A stretch of DNA of 64,000 nucleotides from Bacteroidota bacterium (GTDB lineage: Bacteria; Bacteroidota; Bacteroidia; JACCXN01), in NCBI GenBank assembly GCA_013696965.1, contig JACCXN010000083.1:1-64000 (forward strand), in the 5' to 3' direction. The translations under genes and the position numbers were made by a program. Of the stretch, positions 9,804 to 18,931 are shown in pieces; position 1 is the stretch's first letter, and each line of letters starts with the position of its first letter. Below the pieces are notes generated by a model. That model saw only the letters and a list, made by a program, of their open reading frames with translations. It ran no database searches and was not told the DNA's origin.

Positions 9804-10406
9804 ATGGCAAGATATACAGGCCCAAAGTCTAAAATTGCAAGAAGATTCAGAGATCCGATTTTTGGACCGGATAAAGCACTTCAAAAGAAAAATTATCCTC
9901 CAGGACAACATGGTGTTTCCAAAAGAAGAGGAAAACAATCAGAGTATGCTATTCAATTAGCCGAAAAGCAAAAAGCTAAATATACTTATGGTATATTAGA
10001 AAAGCAATTCGCTAATATTTTTGATAAGGCTTCCAGATCTAAAGGTATCACCGGTGAGATTTTACTTCAGCTTATTGAATCTCGTTTAGATAACGTTGTA
10101 TATCGTTTAGGAATTTCTCCAACCAGAAGTGGTGCAAGACAATTGGTTTCTCACCGTCATATTACGGTAAACGGAAATATTGTTAACCTTCCTTCTTATA
10201 AATTAAAAGTAGGAGATGCTGTTGCAGTGAGAGAAAAATCCAAATCCCTTGAAACTATTACAAATTCTGTTTCAAGAGGTGTTACTTATCCATGGCTTGA
10301 TTTTAATAGAACAACTTTGGAGGGAAGATTTCTTGCAATACCAGAAAGAGAACAAATTCCAGAAAACATTAAGGAACAATTAATTGTTGAATTGTACTCT
10401 AAATAA
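9804..10406 (+). CDS. rpsD: 30S ribosomal protein S4
   Basis: S4 is a primary 16S rRNA-binding protein; in E. coli it represses the alpha operon. The 200-residue protein starts [15 protein letters not shown], lacks the zinc-binding Cys cluster, and carries an S4 domain near residues 90-150 with [20 protein letters not shown] and [20 protein letters not shown]. It lies between rpsK and rpoA. Confidence 0.98.
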   Translation: MARYTGPKSKIARRFRDPIFGPDKALQKKNYPPGQHGVSKRRGKQSEYAIQLAEKQKAKYTYGILEKQFANIFDKASRSKGITGEILLQLIESRLDNVVYRLGISPTRSGARQLVSHRHITVNGNIVNLPSYKLKVGDAVAVREKSKSLETITNSVSRGVTYPWLDFNRTTLEGRFLAIPEREQIPENIKEQLIVELYSK

Positions 10407-10487
10407 TATTTTACTGTATTGTTTAAACTAAAAACAGTAAAAGACAAAACACAATAAATTTTAATAAACCAAATTCAAATTAAATAT

Positions 10488-11480
10488 ATGGGAATTTTAG
10501 CTTTTCAAAAACCTGACAAGGTAATAATGTTAAACTCAAATGAGATTGAAGGTCAATTTGAGTTCAGGCCCCTTGAACCAGGATATGGAATTACTATAGG
10601 TAATGCCCTTAGACGAATCCTACTTTCTTCTTTAGAGGGATATGCAGTTACATCAATCAAAATTGAAGGTGTAGATCATGAATTCTCCAGCATTAAAGGA
10701 GTAGTTGAAGATGTAACCGAAATTATATTAAACATCAAGCAAATCAGGTTTAAAAAACAAATCGAGTTGCAGGATAACGAAAGAGTTACTGTTAACTTTA
10801 CTGGTAAAAATGTTTTTACTGCAGGTGATATAGGTAAGTTTATTTCAGGTTTTCAAGTTTTGAATCCTGATTTGGTTATCTGCAATATGGAAACTGATGT
10901 TAAGATTAAAATGGAGATGAATATCGATAAGGGTAGAGGTTATGTTCCTGCAGAGGAAAACAAACCGGTAAATGCCGTTTTTGGTCAAATTCCAATTGAT
11001 GCTATTTTCACTCCAATCAAAAATGTTAAATACAGTATTGAGAATTACCGTGTTGAGCAAAAAACGGATTATGAAAAACTAATTTTCGAAATTGTTTCTG
11101 ATGGTTCAGTTCATCCAAAAGAGGCTTTAAAAGAAGCTGCAAAAATTCTTATTCATCATTTTATGTTGTTCTCAGATGAGAAAATCACTTTAGATACTGA
11201 AGAGAAATCAGCTACTGAAGAATTTGATGAAACTTCATTGCATATGCGTCAACTTTTGAAAACCAAACTTGTTGACATGGATCTTTCAGTAAGAGCTTTG
11301 AATTGTTTGAAAGCTGCAGATGTTGAAACTCTTGGTGAACTTGTTTCTTTTAACAAGAATGACTTATTGAAATTCAGAAATTTCGGTAAGAAATCCTTAA
11401 CAGAACTTGAAGATTTGGTACATGCTAAAAATTTACATTTTGGAATGAACCTATCTAAATACAAACTAGATAAAGACTAA
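10488..11480 (+). CDS. rpoA: RNA polymerase alpha subunit
   Basis: The alpha subunit dimerises to nucleate RNA polymerase, and its C-terminal domain contacts DNA and regulators. The 330-residue protein has the N-terminal domain with [20 protein letters not shown] near residues 27-46, and the C-terminal domain with [18 protein letters not shown]-like spacing ([18 protein letters not shown]) and [16 protein letters not shown]. Length is typical. An 81-base gap separates it from rpsD. Confidence 0.98.
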   Translation: MGILAFQKPDKVIMLNSNEIEGQFEFRPLEPGYGITIGNALRRILLSSLEGYAVTSIKIEGVDHEFSSIKGVVEDVTEIILNIKQIRFKKQIELQDNERVTVNFTGKNVFTAGDIGKFISGFQVLNPDLVICNMETDVKIKMEMNIDKGRGYVPAEENKPVNAVFGQIPIDAIFTPIKNVKYSIENYRVEQKTDYEKLIFEIVSDGSVHPKEALKEAAKILIHHFMLFSDEKITLDTEEKSATEEFDETSLHMRQLLKTKLVDMDLSVRALNCLKAADVETLGELVSFNKNDLLKFRNFGKKSLTELEDLVHAKNLHFGMNLSKYKLDKD

Positions 11481-11540
11481 ATTTACAATCAGAAATAGTA
11501 ATGTTATTAATTTCTGAACTGATTTTTTAAATATAATACG

Positions 11541-12143
11541 ATGAGACACGGTAAAAAAATAAATCATTTAGGCAGGACAAGCAGTCACAGAAAAGCTATG
11601 CTTTCAAACATGTCTGCCTCTTTAATCTTACACAAAAGAATCAGTACTACACTTGCTAAAGCAAAGGCTTTAAGAGTATATGTTGAGCCACTTCTTACAA
11701 AATCAAAAGAAGATACTACCCATTCAAGAAGAATCGCTTTTAGTTATCTTCAGGATAAAGATGCTGCAACAATATTGTTCAGAGATGTAGCTCCAAAAAT
11801 TGCTGACAGACCAGGTGGATATACAAGAATAATTAAATTGGCTAACAGACTTGGTGATAATGCAGAAATGTGTATAATTGAGCTTGTTGATTTCAATGAG
11901 TTAATGTTAAAGGATAAGACTGAGAAAAAAGCTAAAACAACCAGAAGAGGACGTACTACAAAGAAAAAAGCTGAAGGCACAGAAGCCACGGAAGCTGAAG
12001 GCACTACTGAGGTTAAGGAAAAAGCTCCTAAAGCAAAAGCTAAATCTGCTGAAGCTCCAATTGCTAAAGCAAAGACTCCTAAAGCAAAATCAACAGAAGA
12101 AAAAGCTCCAAAATCAAATGATGAAGAGACAAAAAGTGAGTAA
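11541..12143 (+). CDS. rplQ: 50S ribosomal protein L17 with long Lys/Ala-rich tail
   Basis: The first ~120 residues are a standard L17 ([20 protein letters not shown], then [20 protein letters not shown]). The remaining ~80 residues are a low-complexity tail of Lys, Ala, Glu, Thr and Pro with repeated [16 protein letters not shown] and EEKAPK blocks. L17 is usually 115-130 residues, although tails are frequent in Bacteroidota. The tail could bind rRNA or be disordered surface decoration. A strong terminator follows, closing the ribosomal cluster. Confidence 0.97.
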   Translation: MRHGKKINHLGRTSSHRKAMLSNMSASLILHKRISTTLAKAKALRVYVEPLLTKSKEDTTHSRRIAFSYLQDKDAATILFRDVAPKIADRPGGYTRIIKLANRLGDNAEMCIIELVDFNELMLKDKTEKKAKTTRRGRTTKKKAEGTEATEAEGTTEVKEKAPKAKAKSAEAPIAKAKTPKAKSTEEKAPKSNDEETKSE

Positions 12144-12163
12144 TTTGATTTTATAATTTAAAA

Positions 12164-12200
12164 GAAAAGGATAAGGTGTTTTCACTTTATCCTTTTTTTT
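12164..12200 (+). terminator. Rho-independent terminator after rplQ
   Basis: The arms aaaaggataaggtg (12165-12178) and cactttatcctttt (12183-12196) pair with one G-T wobble across a tttt loop and run into a T tract. It lies about 20 bases past the rplQ stop, so it ends the ribosomal/rpoA transcript. Confidence 0.85.
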
Positions 12201-12341
12201 ATGTCATAAAATGAAGTTTAAATGACAATTGAAATCGCATTGGATTAAAATTAGAGCGGATATTGAATACTTGTTAAATAATAAGTAAAGAAAAGTGAAT
12301 AAGTTCTGAAAATAAAACCTTATTTTTAATAAAGGATAAAG

Positions 12342-12349
12342 TAATTTTG
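12342..12349 (+). promoter_or_regulatory. Putative -7 element upstream of carA
   Basis: The octamer TAATTTTG fits the Bacteroidota -7 consensus TAnnTTTG and lies 57 bases before the carA start, downstream of the rplQ terminator. No TTG is found at the expected -33 distance, so this is only half a match. Confidence 0.4.
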
Positions 12350-12405
12350 ACGTTATATTTTAAGGATAGGTTCAATTAAATAAGCTACAATTTAAAAATA
12401 CACAA

Positions 12406-13542
12406 ATGAAATTTACTGAAAAAGTCCCTGCAGTTTTAGTTTTAGAAGATGGAAAAATATTCCATGGTAAGTCAGCTGGAAAAATAGGAACTACTACTGG
12501 TGAGATCTGCTTTAATACAGGAATGACCGGATACCAGGAAATATTTACAGATCCTTCTTATTTTGGTCAGATAATTATTATGACCAATGTCCATATAGGA
12601 AATTATGGAGTTTTGGATGATGAGGCTGAATCAGGGTCTATTAAAATTGCAGGAATGGTTTGTAAAATTTTTAATGAAGGATATTCACGAGTAAGAGCCG
12701 AAAAATCATTGCAGAATTATTTTGTTGAGGGCAATGTTGTTGGTATATCAGATATTGATACTCGTGCATTAGTAAGATACATAAGAAATAAAGGTACCAT
12801 GAATGCTATTATTTCTTCTGAAGAAACGGATATTGAAATATTAAAAAACAAATTATCTCAAGTTCCATCCATGAAGGGGCTAGAGTTATCATCTAAAGTT
12901 ACAACCAAGGAGCCATATAATTGGGGAAGCCAGGAAGGGAAATATAAAGTTGCGGTACTTGATCTTGGGGTTAAATATAACAGTTTGAGGAATCTTGAAG
13001 AAAGAGGATGCACTATTAAAGTTTTTCCAATGAGCACTTCAGTTGAAGAAATGTTAGCCTGGAGCCCAGATGGTTTTTTAATTTCCAATGGCCCTGGTGA
13101 TCCAGAAGTAATGCCTGATACTGTTCAAAAGGTTGTAGAAATTGTTAAAAAAGATTATCCATTATTTGGAATTTGCCTTGGTCATCAAATATTAGCATGG
13201 GCAAGCGGACTTTCAACTTTTAAAATGCACAATGGGCATAGGGGAATAAATCATCCTATAAAAAATACAATTACTGGTAAAGGTGAAATTACATCTCAAA
13301 ATCATGGGTTTTGTGTTAGCAAAGAGGATGCAGAGAATAGCGATCAAGTTGAATTAACTCATTATCATTTAAATGATGGAACCCTTGCTGGATTTAGAGT
13401 AAAAAACAAAAGGGCTTTTTCTGTTCAATACCATCCTGAAGCAGGCCCAGGACCATTAGATTCCAGGTATCTTTTTGATATGTTCATTGATCAAATGTTG
13501 GAATTTAAAGCTGCTAAAAAACTAGAATCAGAAGTACTTTAA
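12406..13542 (+). CDS. carA: Carbamoyl-phosphate synthase small subunit
   Basis: CarA hydrolyses glutamine and channels ammonia to CarB for arginine and pyrimidine synthesis. The 378-residue protein has the N-terminal CPSase domain (ICFNTGMTGYQEIFTDPSYF near residues 34-53) and a class I glutamine amidotransferase domain. The catalytic residues are C257 (FGICLGHQ), H343 and E345 (QYHPEAGPGP). No carB is in this window; the next gene is eno, a pairing common in the phylum. It probably has its own promoter after the rplQ terminator. Confidence 0.97.
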   Translation: MKFTEKVPAVLVLEDGKIFHGKSAGKIGTTTGEICFNTGMTGYQEIFTDPSYFGQIIIMTNVHIGNYGVLDDEAESGSIKIAGMVCKIFNEGYSRVRAEKSLQNYFVEGNVVGISDIDTRALVRYIRNKGTMNAIISSEETDIEILKNKLSQVPSMKGLELSSKVTTKEPYNWGSQEGKYKVAVLDLGVKYNSLRNLEERGCTIKVFPMSTSVEEMLAWSPDGFLISNGPGDPEVMPDTVQKVVEIVKKDYPLFGICLGHQILAWASGLSTFKMHNGHRGINHPIKNTITGKGEITSQNHGFCVSKEDAENSDQVELTHYHLNDGTLAGFRVKNKRAFSVQYHPEAGPGPLDSRYLFDMFIDQMLEFKAAKKLESEVL

Positions 13543-13550
13543 TATAATGA

Positions 13551-14912
<1,362 letters not shown>

Positions 14913-15058
14913 TATTTTCATTGAATAGGAGTTACTAATATTCCTTATTATTTTTAATAATTCCGATTAAAAACCTTTGAAATTCCTAAAAGGAATTTTA
15001 ATTTAGCAGCACTTCTATAAATGATAGAATCCTGAATATTTGTTAATTTTATAAGAAA

Positions 15059-16372
15059 ATGGATAAACTGAAAGAGAAATTTGCTGCAAAAGCAATTCCA
15101 ATGGCCGCCGAAATTAAAACCATCATTAAGGAACATGGTGAAAAAGTAATTGGAGAATACACAGTTGCCCAAGTGTACCAGGGCATGAAGGGTATGTTAG
15201 GAATGGTAACGGAAACATCAAAACTAGACCCTGAAGAGGGAATTAGATTTAGAGGTTATAGTATACCTGAATTAAGAGAGAAATTGCCAAAAGCGCCTGG
15301 AGGTACAGAGCCTTTGCCTGAAGGGATTTTCTATTTGATGATGGTTGGGGAGCTTCCAACAGAAGAAGAAGTTAAAAGTTTAAGTAATGATTGGGCAAGA
15401 AGAAGTATTGTTCCGCGCCATGTTTTCGATACGCTTGATTCATTGCCCATGTCAACACATCCAATGACCCAATTTAGTATTGCGGTTATGGCAATGCAGA
15501 CTGAATCACTGTTTGCCGCTGCTTATAAAAAAGGAATTAGCAAAAAGGAATATTGGGATTATACATATGAAGATTCAATGAATCTTATTGCCAGGCTGCC
15601 TAGGATTGCCGCATATATTTATAGAAAAAAATATAAAAACAATGTTCATATTGAACCAGATCATAAACTTGACTGGGCGGCTAATTTAGCCCATATGATG
15701 GGTTATGAATCGTTTGATTTTAAAAGATTAATGCGTCTTTATCTTACAATTCATGTTGATCATGAAGGAGGAAATGTAAGTGCACATGCAACTCATTTAG
15801 TTGGTTCTGCTTTAAGTGATCCATACCTTGCTTTCGCAGCAGGAATGAACGGGCTTGCTGGTCCATTGCATGGATTAGCAAATCAGGAAGTAATCCAGTG
15901 GATACTGAAGCTTCGTGAAGAGTTAGGTGGTGGCTTACCATCCAAAGAACAAATTGCTGAATATATTCAGAGAACGCTTGCCGAAGGAAAAGTTGTTCCC
16001 GGCTATGGTCATGCAGTTTTAAGAAAAACCGATCCTCGTTTTACTGCCCAACAGGATTTTTATAAAACATATATTAAAAAAGACGATATATGCGAAATCG
16101 TTCAAATGGTTTATGAAGTGGCTCCAGATATTCTTGCATCAACCGGAAAAATTAAAAATCCATGGCCAAATGTTGATGCTCATTCCGGTGCGCTTTTAGT
16201 TCATTATGGGATGACAGAATATGAGTTTTATACTGTATTGTTTGGTGTTTCCAGAGCATTAGGAGTTCTTGCTTCTCTAATTTGGGACAGAGCATTAGGA
16301 AGTCCATTAGAAAGACCTAGTTCTATAACTACTGAAGGGATGAAGAAAAAAATTGGAATACAAGTTTCATAA
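15059..16372 (+). CDS. gltA: Citrate synthase, mitochondrial-like (type I) form
   Basis: It condenses acetyl-CoA and oxaloacetate to citrate. The catalytic triad is at H271 (GPLHGLANQE), H318 (GYGHAVLRKTDPR) and D373 (NVDAHSG), within three residues of the pig enzyme positions 274, 320 and 375. Segments such as GGTEPLPEGIF, SDHEGGN-like HVDHEGGNVSAHATHLVGSA and TVLFGVSRALGVLAQL-like TVLFGVSRALGVLASLIWDR match the eukaryotic mitochondrial subgroup more than E. coli GltA, and the extra N-terminal beta domain of the NADH-sensitive hexameric enzyme is absent. The gene ends the carA-eno-gltA cluster. Confidence 0.95.
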   Translation: MDKLKEKFAAKAIPMAAEIKTIIKEHGEKVIGEYTVAQVYQGMKGMLGMVTETSKLDPEEGIRFRGYSIPELREKLPKAPGGTEPLPEGIFYLMMVGELPTEEEVKSLSNDWARRSIVPRHVFDTLDSLPMSTHPMTQFSIAVMAMQTESLFAAAYKKGISKKEYWDYTYEDSMNLIARLPRIAAYIYRKKYKNNVHIEPDHKLDWAANLAHMMGYESFDFKRLMRLYLTIHVDHEGGNVSAHATHLVGSALSDPYLAFAAGMNGLAGPLHGLANQEVIQWILKLREELGGGLPSKEQIAEYIQRTLAEGKVVPGYGHAVLRKTDPRFTAQQDFYKTYIKKDDICEIVQMVYEVAPDILASTGKIKNPWPNVDAHSGALLVHYGMTEYEFYTVLFGVSRALGVLASLIWDRALGSPLERPSSITTEGMKKKIGIQVS

Positions 16373-16392
16373 TCAATACAAAATGGGGTTCG

Positions 16393-16430
16393 AAAAGAGG
16401 CAAGAGTTAAAACTCATGCCTCTTTTTTTT
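16393..16430. terminator. Terminator between convergent gltA and ubiD-family gene
   Basis: A hairpin with outer arms aaagaggca and tgcctcttt and inner arms gagt and actc is followed by a run of T's on the plus strand. It lies 20 bases past the citrate synthase stop. The flanking A-rich bases could also allow it to serve the convergent minus-strand gene. Confidence 0.75.
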
Positions 16431-16470
16431 TGTCCCTTAAAAAGCACTTAAAAAACAGTTTTGTTTTTTG

Positions 16471-18312
16471 TTAAATTATACCGAATAAACTAGCTCCTTT
16501 TTCACCTAATGCATCTACTTTTTTCTCAATGGATGGATCTGAATATAGGGGAGGAGCGTGATGTGGTTTTGACCGTGCATCAATTATTAAAGAACCTGTG
16601 CAGCCCCAGTGCTTGTGTTGAGTGAAGCTGTCCACTCCATAAATATCATGCGAAGGGTTGCTTCTGGTAAAGGTGACCCATAAAAAATTGTTTAATGTTG
16701 CAGAGGTAAATCTACTGTCATCGCAAAGTATTATTAGGGGGAATTTTTGATCAAAATCTGGAAGAACATTTTTAAACCAACCGCTTATTCTCTCTACAAA
16801 AGCTAAAGTTTCGTTTACACCCTTGTAATTTGGACCAGAAATGGCAATTACCCCTGGCATAATAATAATGCATGCTTTTAAATCATTTGGCAATATAAAA
16901 TCATGAGGAAGTTCTGTTGCCAGTTCTCTCTTTTTTTCTCCAGCAGCAGCAATAACCACTTTTGATCCTGAATTTAAACCTGTACCACTGTAATCAAGAG
17001 TATCAATGCTGGTTTTAGTATAAAAATGCAGATCCCTTTTCCAATCAACACGTTCTAAAACATGGCTGAAAAAGCTTTTAATATCATGTGTTTTTAAGCT
17101 TGGATTATCTTCTCCAGCAACTATAATTAAATATTTAGCAAGGGACATCTGCCCAAAACCAAGAATATGATTCGCAATAGTTAAAATTTCCTGGGGTTTT
17201 CTTATTTCAATATATGGAGTGTATCTTTCACTTCCTATTGCTAGTAAAAGCGGATGTACACCAGCAGCATCCACGGCATTTACTTCGATCAATCCTGGTA
17301 TTTCTTTGGGAATCAAAGGTCCTGTTATCTCATGAATAAGGGCTCCAAAACTTGTATCCTCCTGTGGAGGTCTTCCAACCACTGTAAATGGCCAAATTGC
17401 ATCTTTACGGTGATAAACTGCTTTTACTTTCATTAATGGAAAGTTGTGTTCTAGGCTATAATAACCCAAATGGTCTCCAAAAGGGCCTTCTGGCTTGTTT
17501 TCTCCAGGATATACATCTCCTGTAATTACAAAGTCTGCATCTGAAGAAATGCAATAACCATCCTTATATGAATAACGGAACCTTCTATTGCCCATTACTC
17601 CTGCGAATGTAAGCTCTGAGAGTGCTTCGGGAAGAGGCATTACCGCACTTAAGCTATGAGCAGGAGGCCCACCAACAAAGATGCTTGTTTTTAATGGTTC
17701 TCCTTTTTTGTTTGCTTTTGTTTGGTGTACTCCAATTCCCCTGTGTAATTGGTAATGCAATCCAATTTCCTTATTTGCTACATAATCATTTCCATTTAAC
17801 TGAATACGATACATGCCAAGGTTTGAATTCATTACACCAGGTTTTTCAATATCTTCAGTATATACTTGGGGCAGAGTGATAAAAGCTCCACCATCCATTG
17901 GCCAACATTTAATCAGCGGCAATTCTTTTATTGTAATTTCTTTAAATAAAACAGGATTGTTCCTTGTTTTTAAGGGTAGAGCGTTAATCGCAGAAATTCC
18001 AGTTCCAGCATATTTAAAGGGGTTTTTAAGAGCAAGTATAGGATCGTTTTTTAGTTCAATTAACTTTTTTACAGTTTGCAATGAATTTCGAAAAATAAAC
18101 CTGCTTCTATCCAATGAGCCAAAAAGGTTTGAAACTGCTTTGAATTTACATCCCTTAATATTTTCATAAAGGATGGCTGGTCCTGCAGCCTCATGCACTC
18201 TTAAATGTATAGCTGCCATTTCAAGTTCAGGGTCAACCAGTTCCTTTATTCTTATTAGGTGACCATGTTTTTCAAGATCTGAAAGACATTGATTCAGGCT
18301 TTTGTAATTCAT
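16471..18312 (-). CDS. UbiD-family prenylated-FMN decarboxylase
   Basis: UbiD enzymes use prenylated flavin for reversible decarboxylation of aromatic or unsaturated acids; in quinone pathways they act on polyprenylated or naphthoate intermediates. The ~613-residue protein has GMYRIQLNG with the conserved Arg, and the catalytic Glu region NKPEGPFGDHLGYYSLEHNF. The ATG at 18312 (MNYKSLNQCLSDLE) fits homologues better than one 13 codons upstream. Since Bacteroidota use menaquinone, a menaquinone-related substrate is plausible but not shown. No UbiX partner is in the window. The gene converges on gltA. Confidence 0.88.
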   Translation of the reverse strand: MNYKSLNQCLSDLEKHGHLIRIKELVDPELEMAAIHLRVHEAAGPAILYENIKGCKFKAVSNLFGSLDRSRFIFRNSLQTVKKLIELKNDPILALKNPFKYAGTGISAINALPLKTRNNPVLFKEITIKELPLIKCWPMDGGAFITLPQVYTEDIEKPGVMNSNLGMYRIQLNGNDYVANKEIGLHYQLHRGIGVHQTKANKKGEPLKTSIFVGGPPAHSLSAVMPLPEALSELTFAGVMGNRRFRYSYKDGYCISSDADFVITGDVYPGENKPEGPFGDHLGYYSLEHNFPLMKVKAVYHRKDAIWPFTVVGRPPQEDTSFGALIHEITGPLIPKEIPGLIEVNAVDAAGVHPLLLAIGSERYTPYIEIRKPQEILTIANHILGFGQMSLAKYLIIVAGEDNPSLKTHDIKSFFSHVLERVDWKRDLHFYTKTSIDTLDYSGTGLNSGSKVVIAAAGEKKRELATELPHDFILPNDLKACIIIMPGVIAISGPNYKGVNETLAFVERISGWFKNVLPDFDQKFPLIILCDDSRFTSATLNNFLWVTFTRSNPSHDIYGVDSFTQHKHWGCTGSLIIDARSKPHHAPPLYSDPSIEKKVDALGEKGASLFGII

Positions 18313-18329
18313 TTTTTTTGTTTCTTTAG

Positions 18330-18337
18330 CAAAGGTA
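18330..18337 (-). promoter_or_regulatory. Putative -7 element of the ubiD-family gene
   Basis: On the minus strand this reads TACCTTTG, matching TAnnTTTG, 17 bases before the preferred ATG at 18312. Its position downstream of the longer possible start also supports the shorter protein. No TTG lies at the expected -33 spacing. Confidence 0.45.
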
Positions 18338-18471
18338 CTACTATTAAACAATTCATAAGTTTGTGAATATTAAATTTAATAGTCTGTTTATCTTTATTAA
18401 TTGTAATATTTTTCAACCATTAACTGTTAATAGAATTATGATTTGTTTATAATCCCAAGTATATAAAATAA

Positions 18472-18479
18472 TAACTTTG
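18472..18479 (+). promoter_or_regulatory. Putative -7 element of the 64-residue protein gene
   Basis: TAACTTTG matches TAnnTTTG and lies about 90 bases before the start at 18569. A TTTG at 18442-18445 is 26 bases upstream, longer than the usual spacer, so the -33 part is doubtful. Confidence 0.4.
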
Positions 18480-18568
18480 CCGGGATTGCTTTTAATTATT
18501 GGAAGTGTATAGAAAATAATTAAGAATTATATTAATAATTAATAAATTAAACCAAAAACCAAAACATT

Positions 18569-18763
18569 ATGAAAATTACAGCTTATTGTATGAAAACCAA
18601 AGAGAAAAATGTTGACATGTTAAAAGCTGTCGTTAGCAAAACCGCAAGAGGTGGCTATATGGCGCAGGGTGAAGACAAAGCAGGTAATAAAATGACTACT
18701 ATGCTTTCTGAAGCTAATGCATTAGCCGCTGTAAAAGCTGGAAATGCAACAATGAAAAAGTAA
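18569..18763 (+). CDS. Small protein resembling Cys-less DUF5679
   Basis: This 64-residue protein starts MKITAYCMKTKEKNVDML and continues with SKTARGGYMAQGEDKAGNKM. The pattern YCxKxKxK, a GRPA-like turn and G-x4-G-x-K resembles the small zinc-ribbon DUF5679 family. There, the family has two CxxC-type pairs; here only Cys7 remains, so zinc binding is unlikely. The C-terminal extension is Ala-rich. An A-rich leader precedes the ATG, and a G-rich terminator follows at once, so it is a single-gene transcript. Function is unknown, and the family link is by eye only. Confidence 0.7.
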   Translation: MKITAYCMKTKEKNVDMLKAVVSKTARGGYMAQGEDKAGNKMTTMLSEANALAAVKAGNATMKK

Positions 18764-18784
18764 CAAAATCAATAAAAAATAGAT

Positions 18785-18818
18785 AAAGGGGGGGGATGTA
18801 AATTCCTCCCTTTTTTTT
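18785..18818 (+). terminator. Terminator of the 64-residue protein gene
   Basis: A G-rich arm including eight consecutive G's (18788-18795) pairs with tcctccc and is followed by eight T's. It starts 22 bases after the stop codon. Confidence 0.8.
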
Positions 18819-18839
18819 ATGTCAATTTATCAATTTTTT

Positions 18840-18870
18840 ACAGTGTGAAATAAAAATTATTTCACACTGT
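18840..18870. promoter_or_regulatory. 14-bp perfect palindrome upstream of the helical-repeat gene
   Basis: The arms acagtgtgaaataa (18840-18853) and ttatttcacactgt (18857-18870) are exact complements around an aaa centre. A terminator for the upstream gene already ends at 18818, and no T tract follows this palindrome. It ends 14 bases before the -33 element of the next gene, so it is better explained as a protein-binding site than a second terminator. Confidence 0.5.
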
Positions 18871-18884
18871 TTTAGTGTAACAGC

Positions 18885-18914
18885 TTGAATTGTAGTTTGT
18901 TTTTTTTATATTTG
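18885..18914 (+). promoter_or_regulatory. Bacteroidota-type promoter of the helical-repeat gene
   Basis: A TTG at 18885-18887, a 19-base spacer, and TATATTTG at 18907-18914 match the -33/-7 pattern of this phylum. The expected start of transcription is about 10 bases before the ATG at 18932, giving a very short leader. Confidence 0.6.
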
Positions 18915-18931
18915 AATATTCTATAAATACT

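Noticed and set aside
14980-14998. Hairpin aaattcct-aaa-aggaattt between eno and gltA
   Set aside because: The stem is only 8 bp and AT-rich, with few T's after it; it may weaken read-through but does not meet a reasonable terminator standard.
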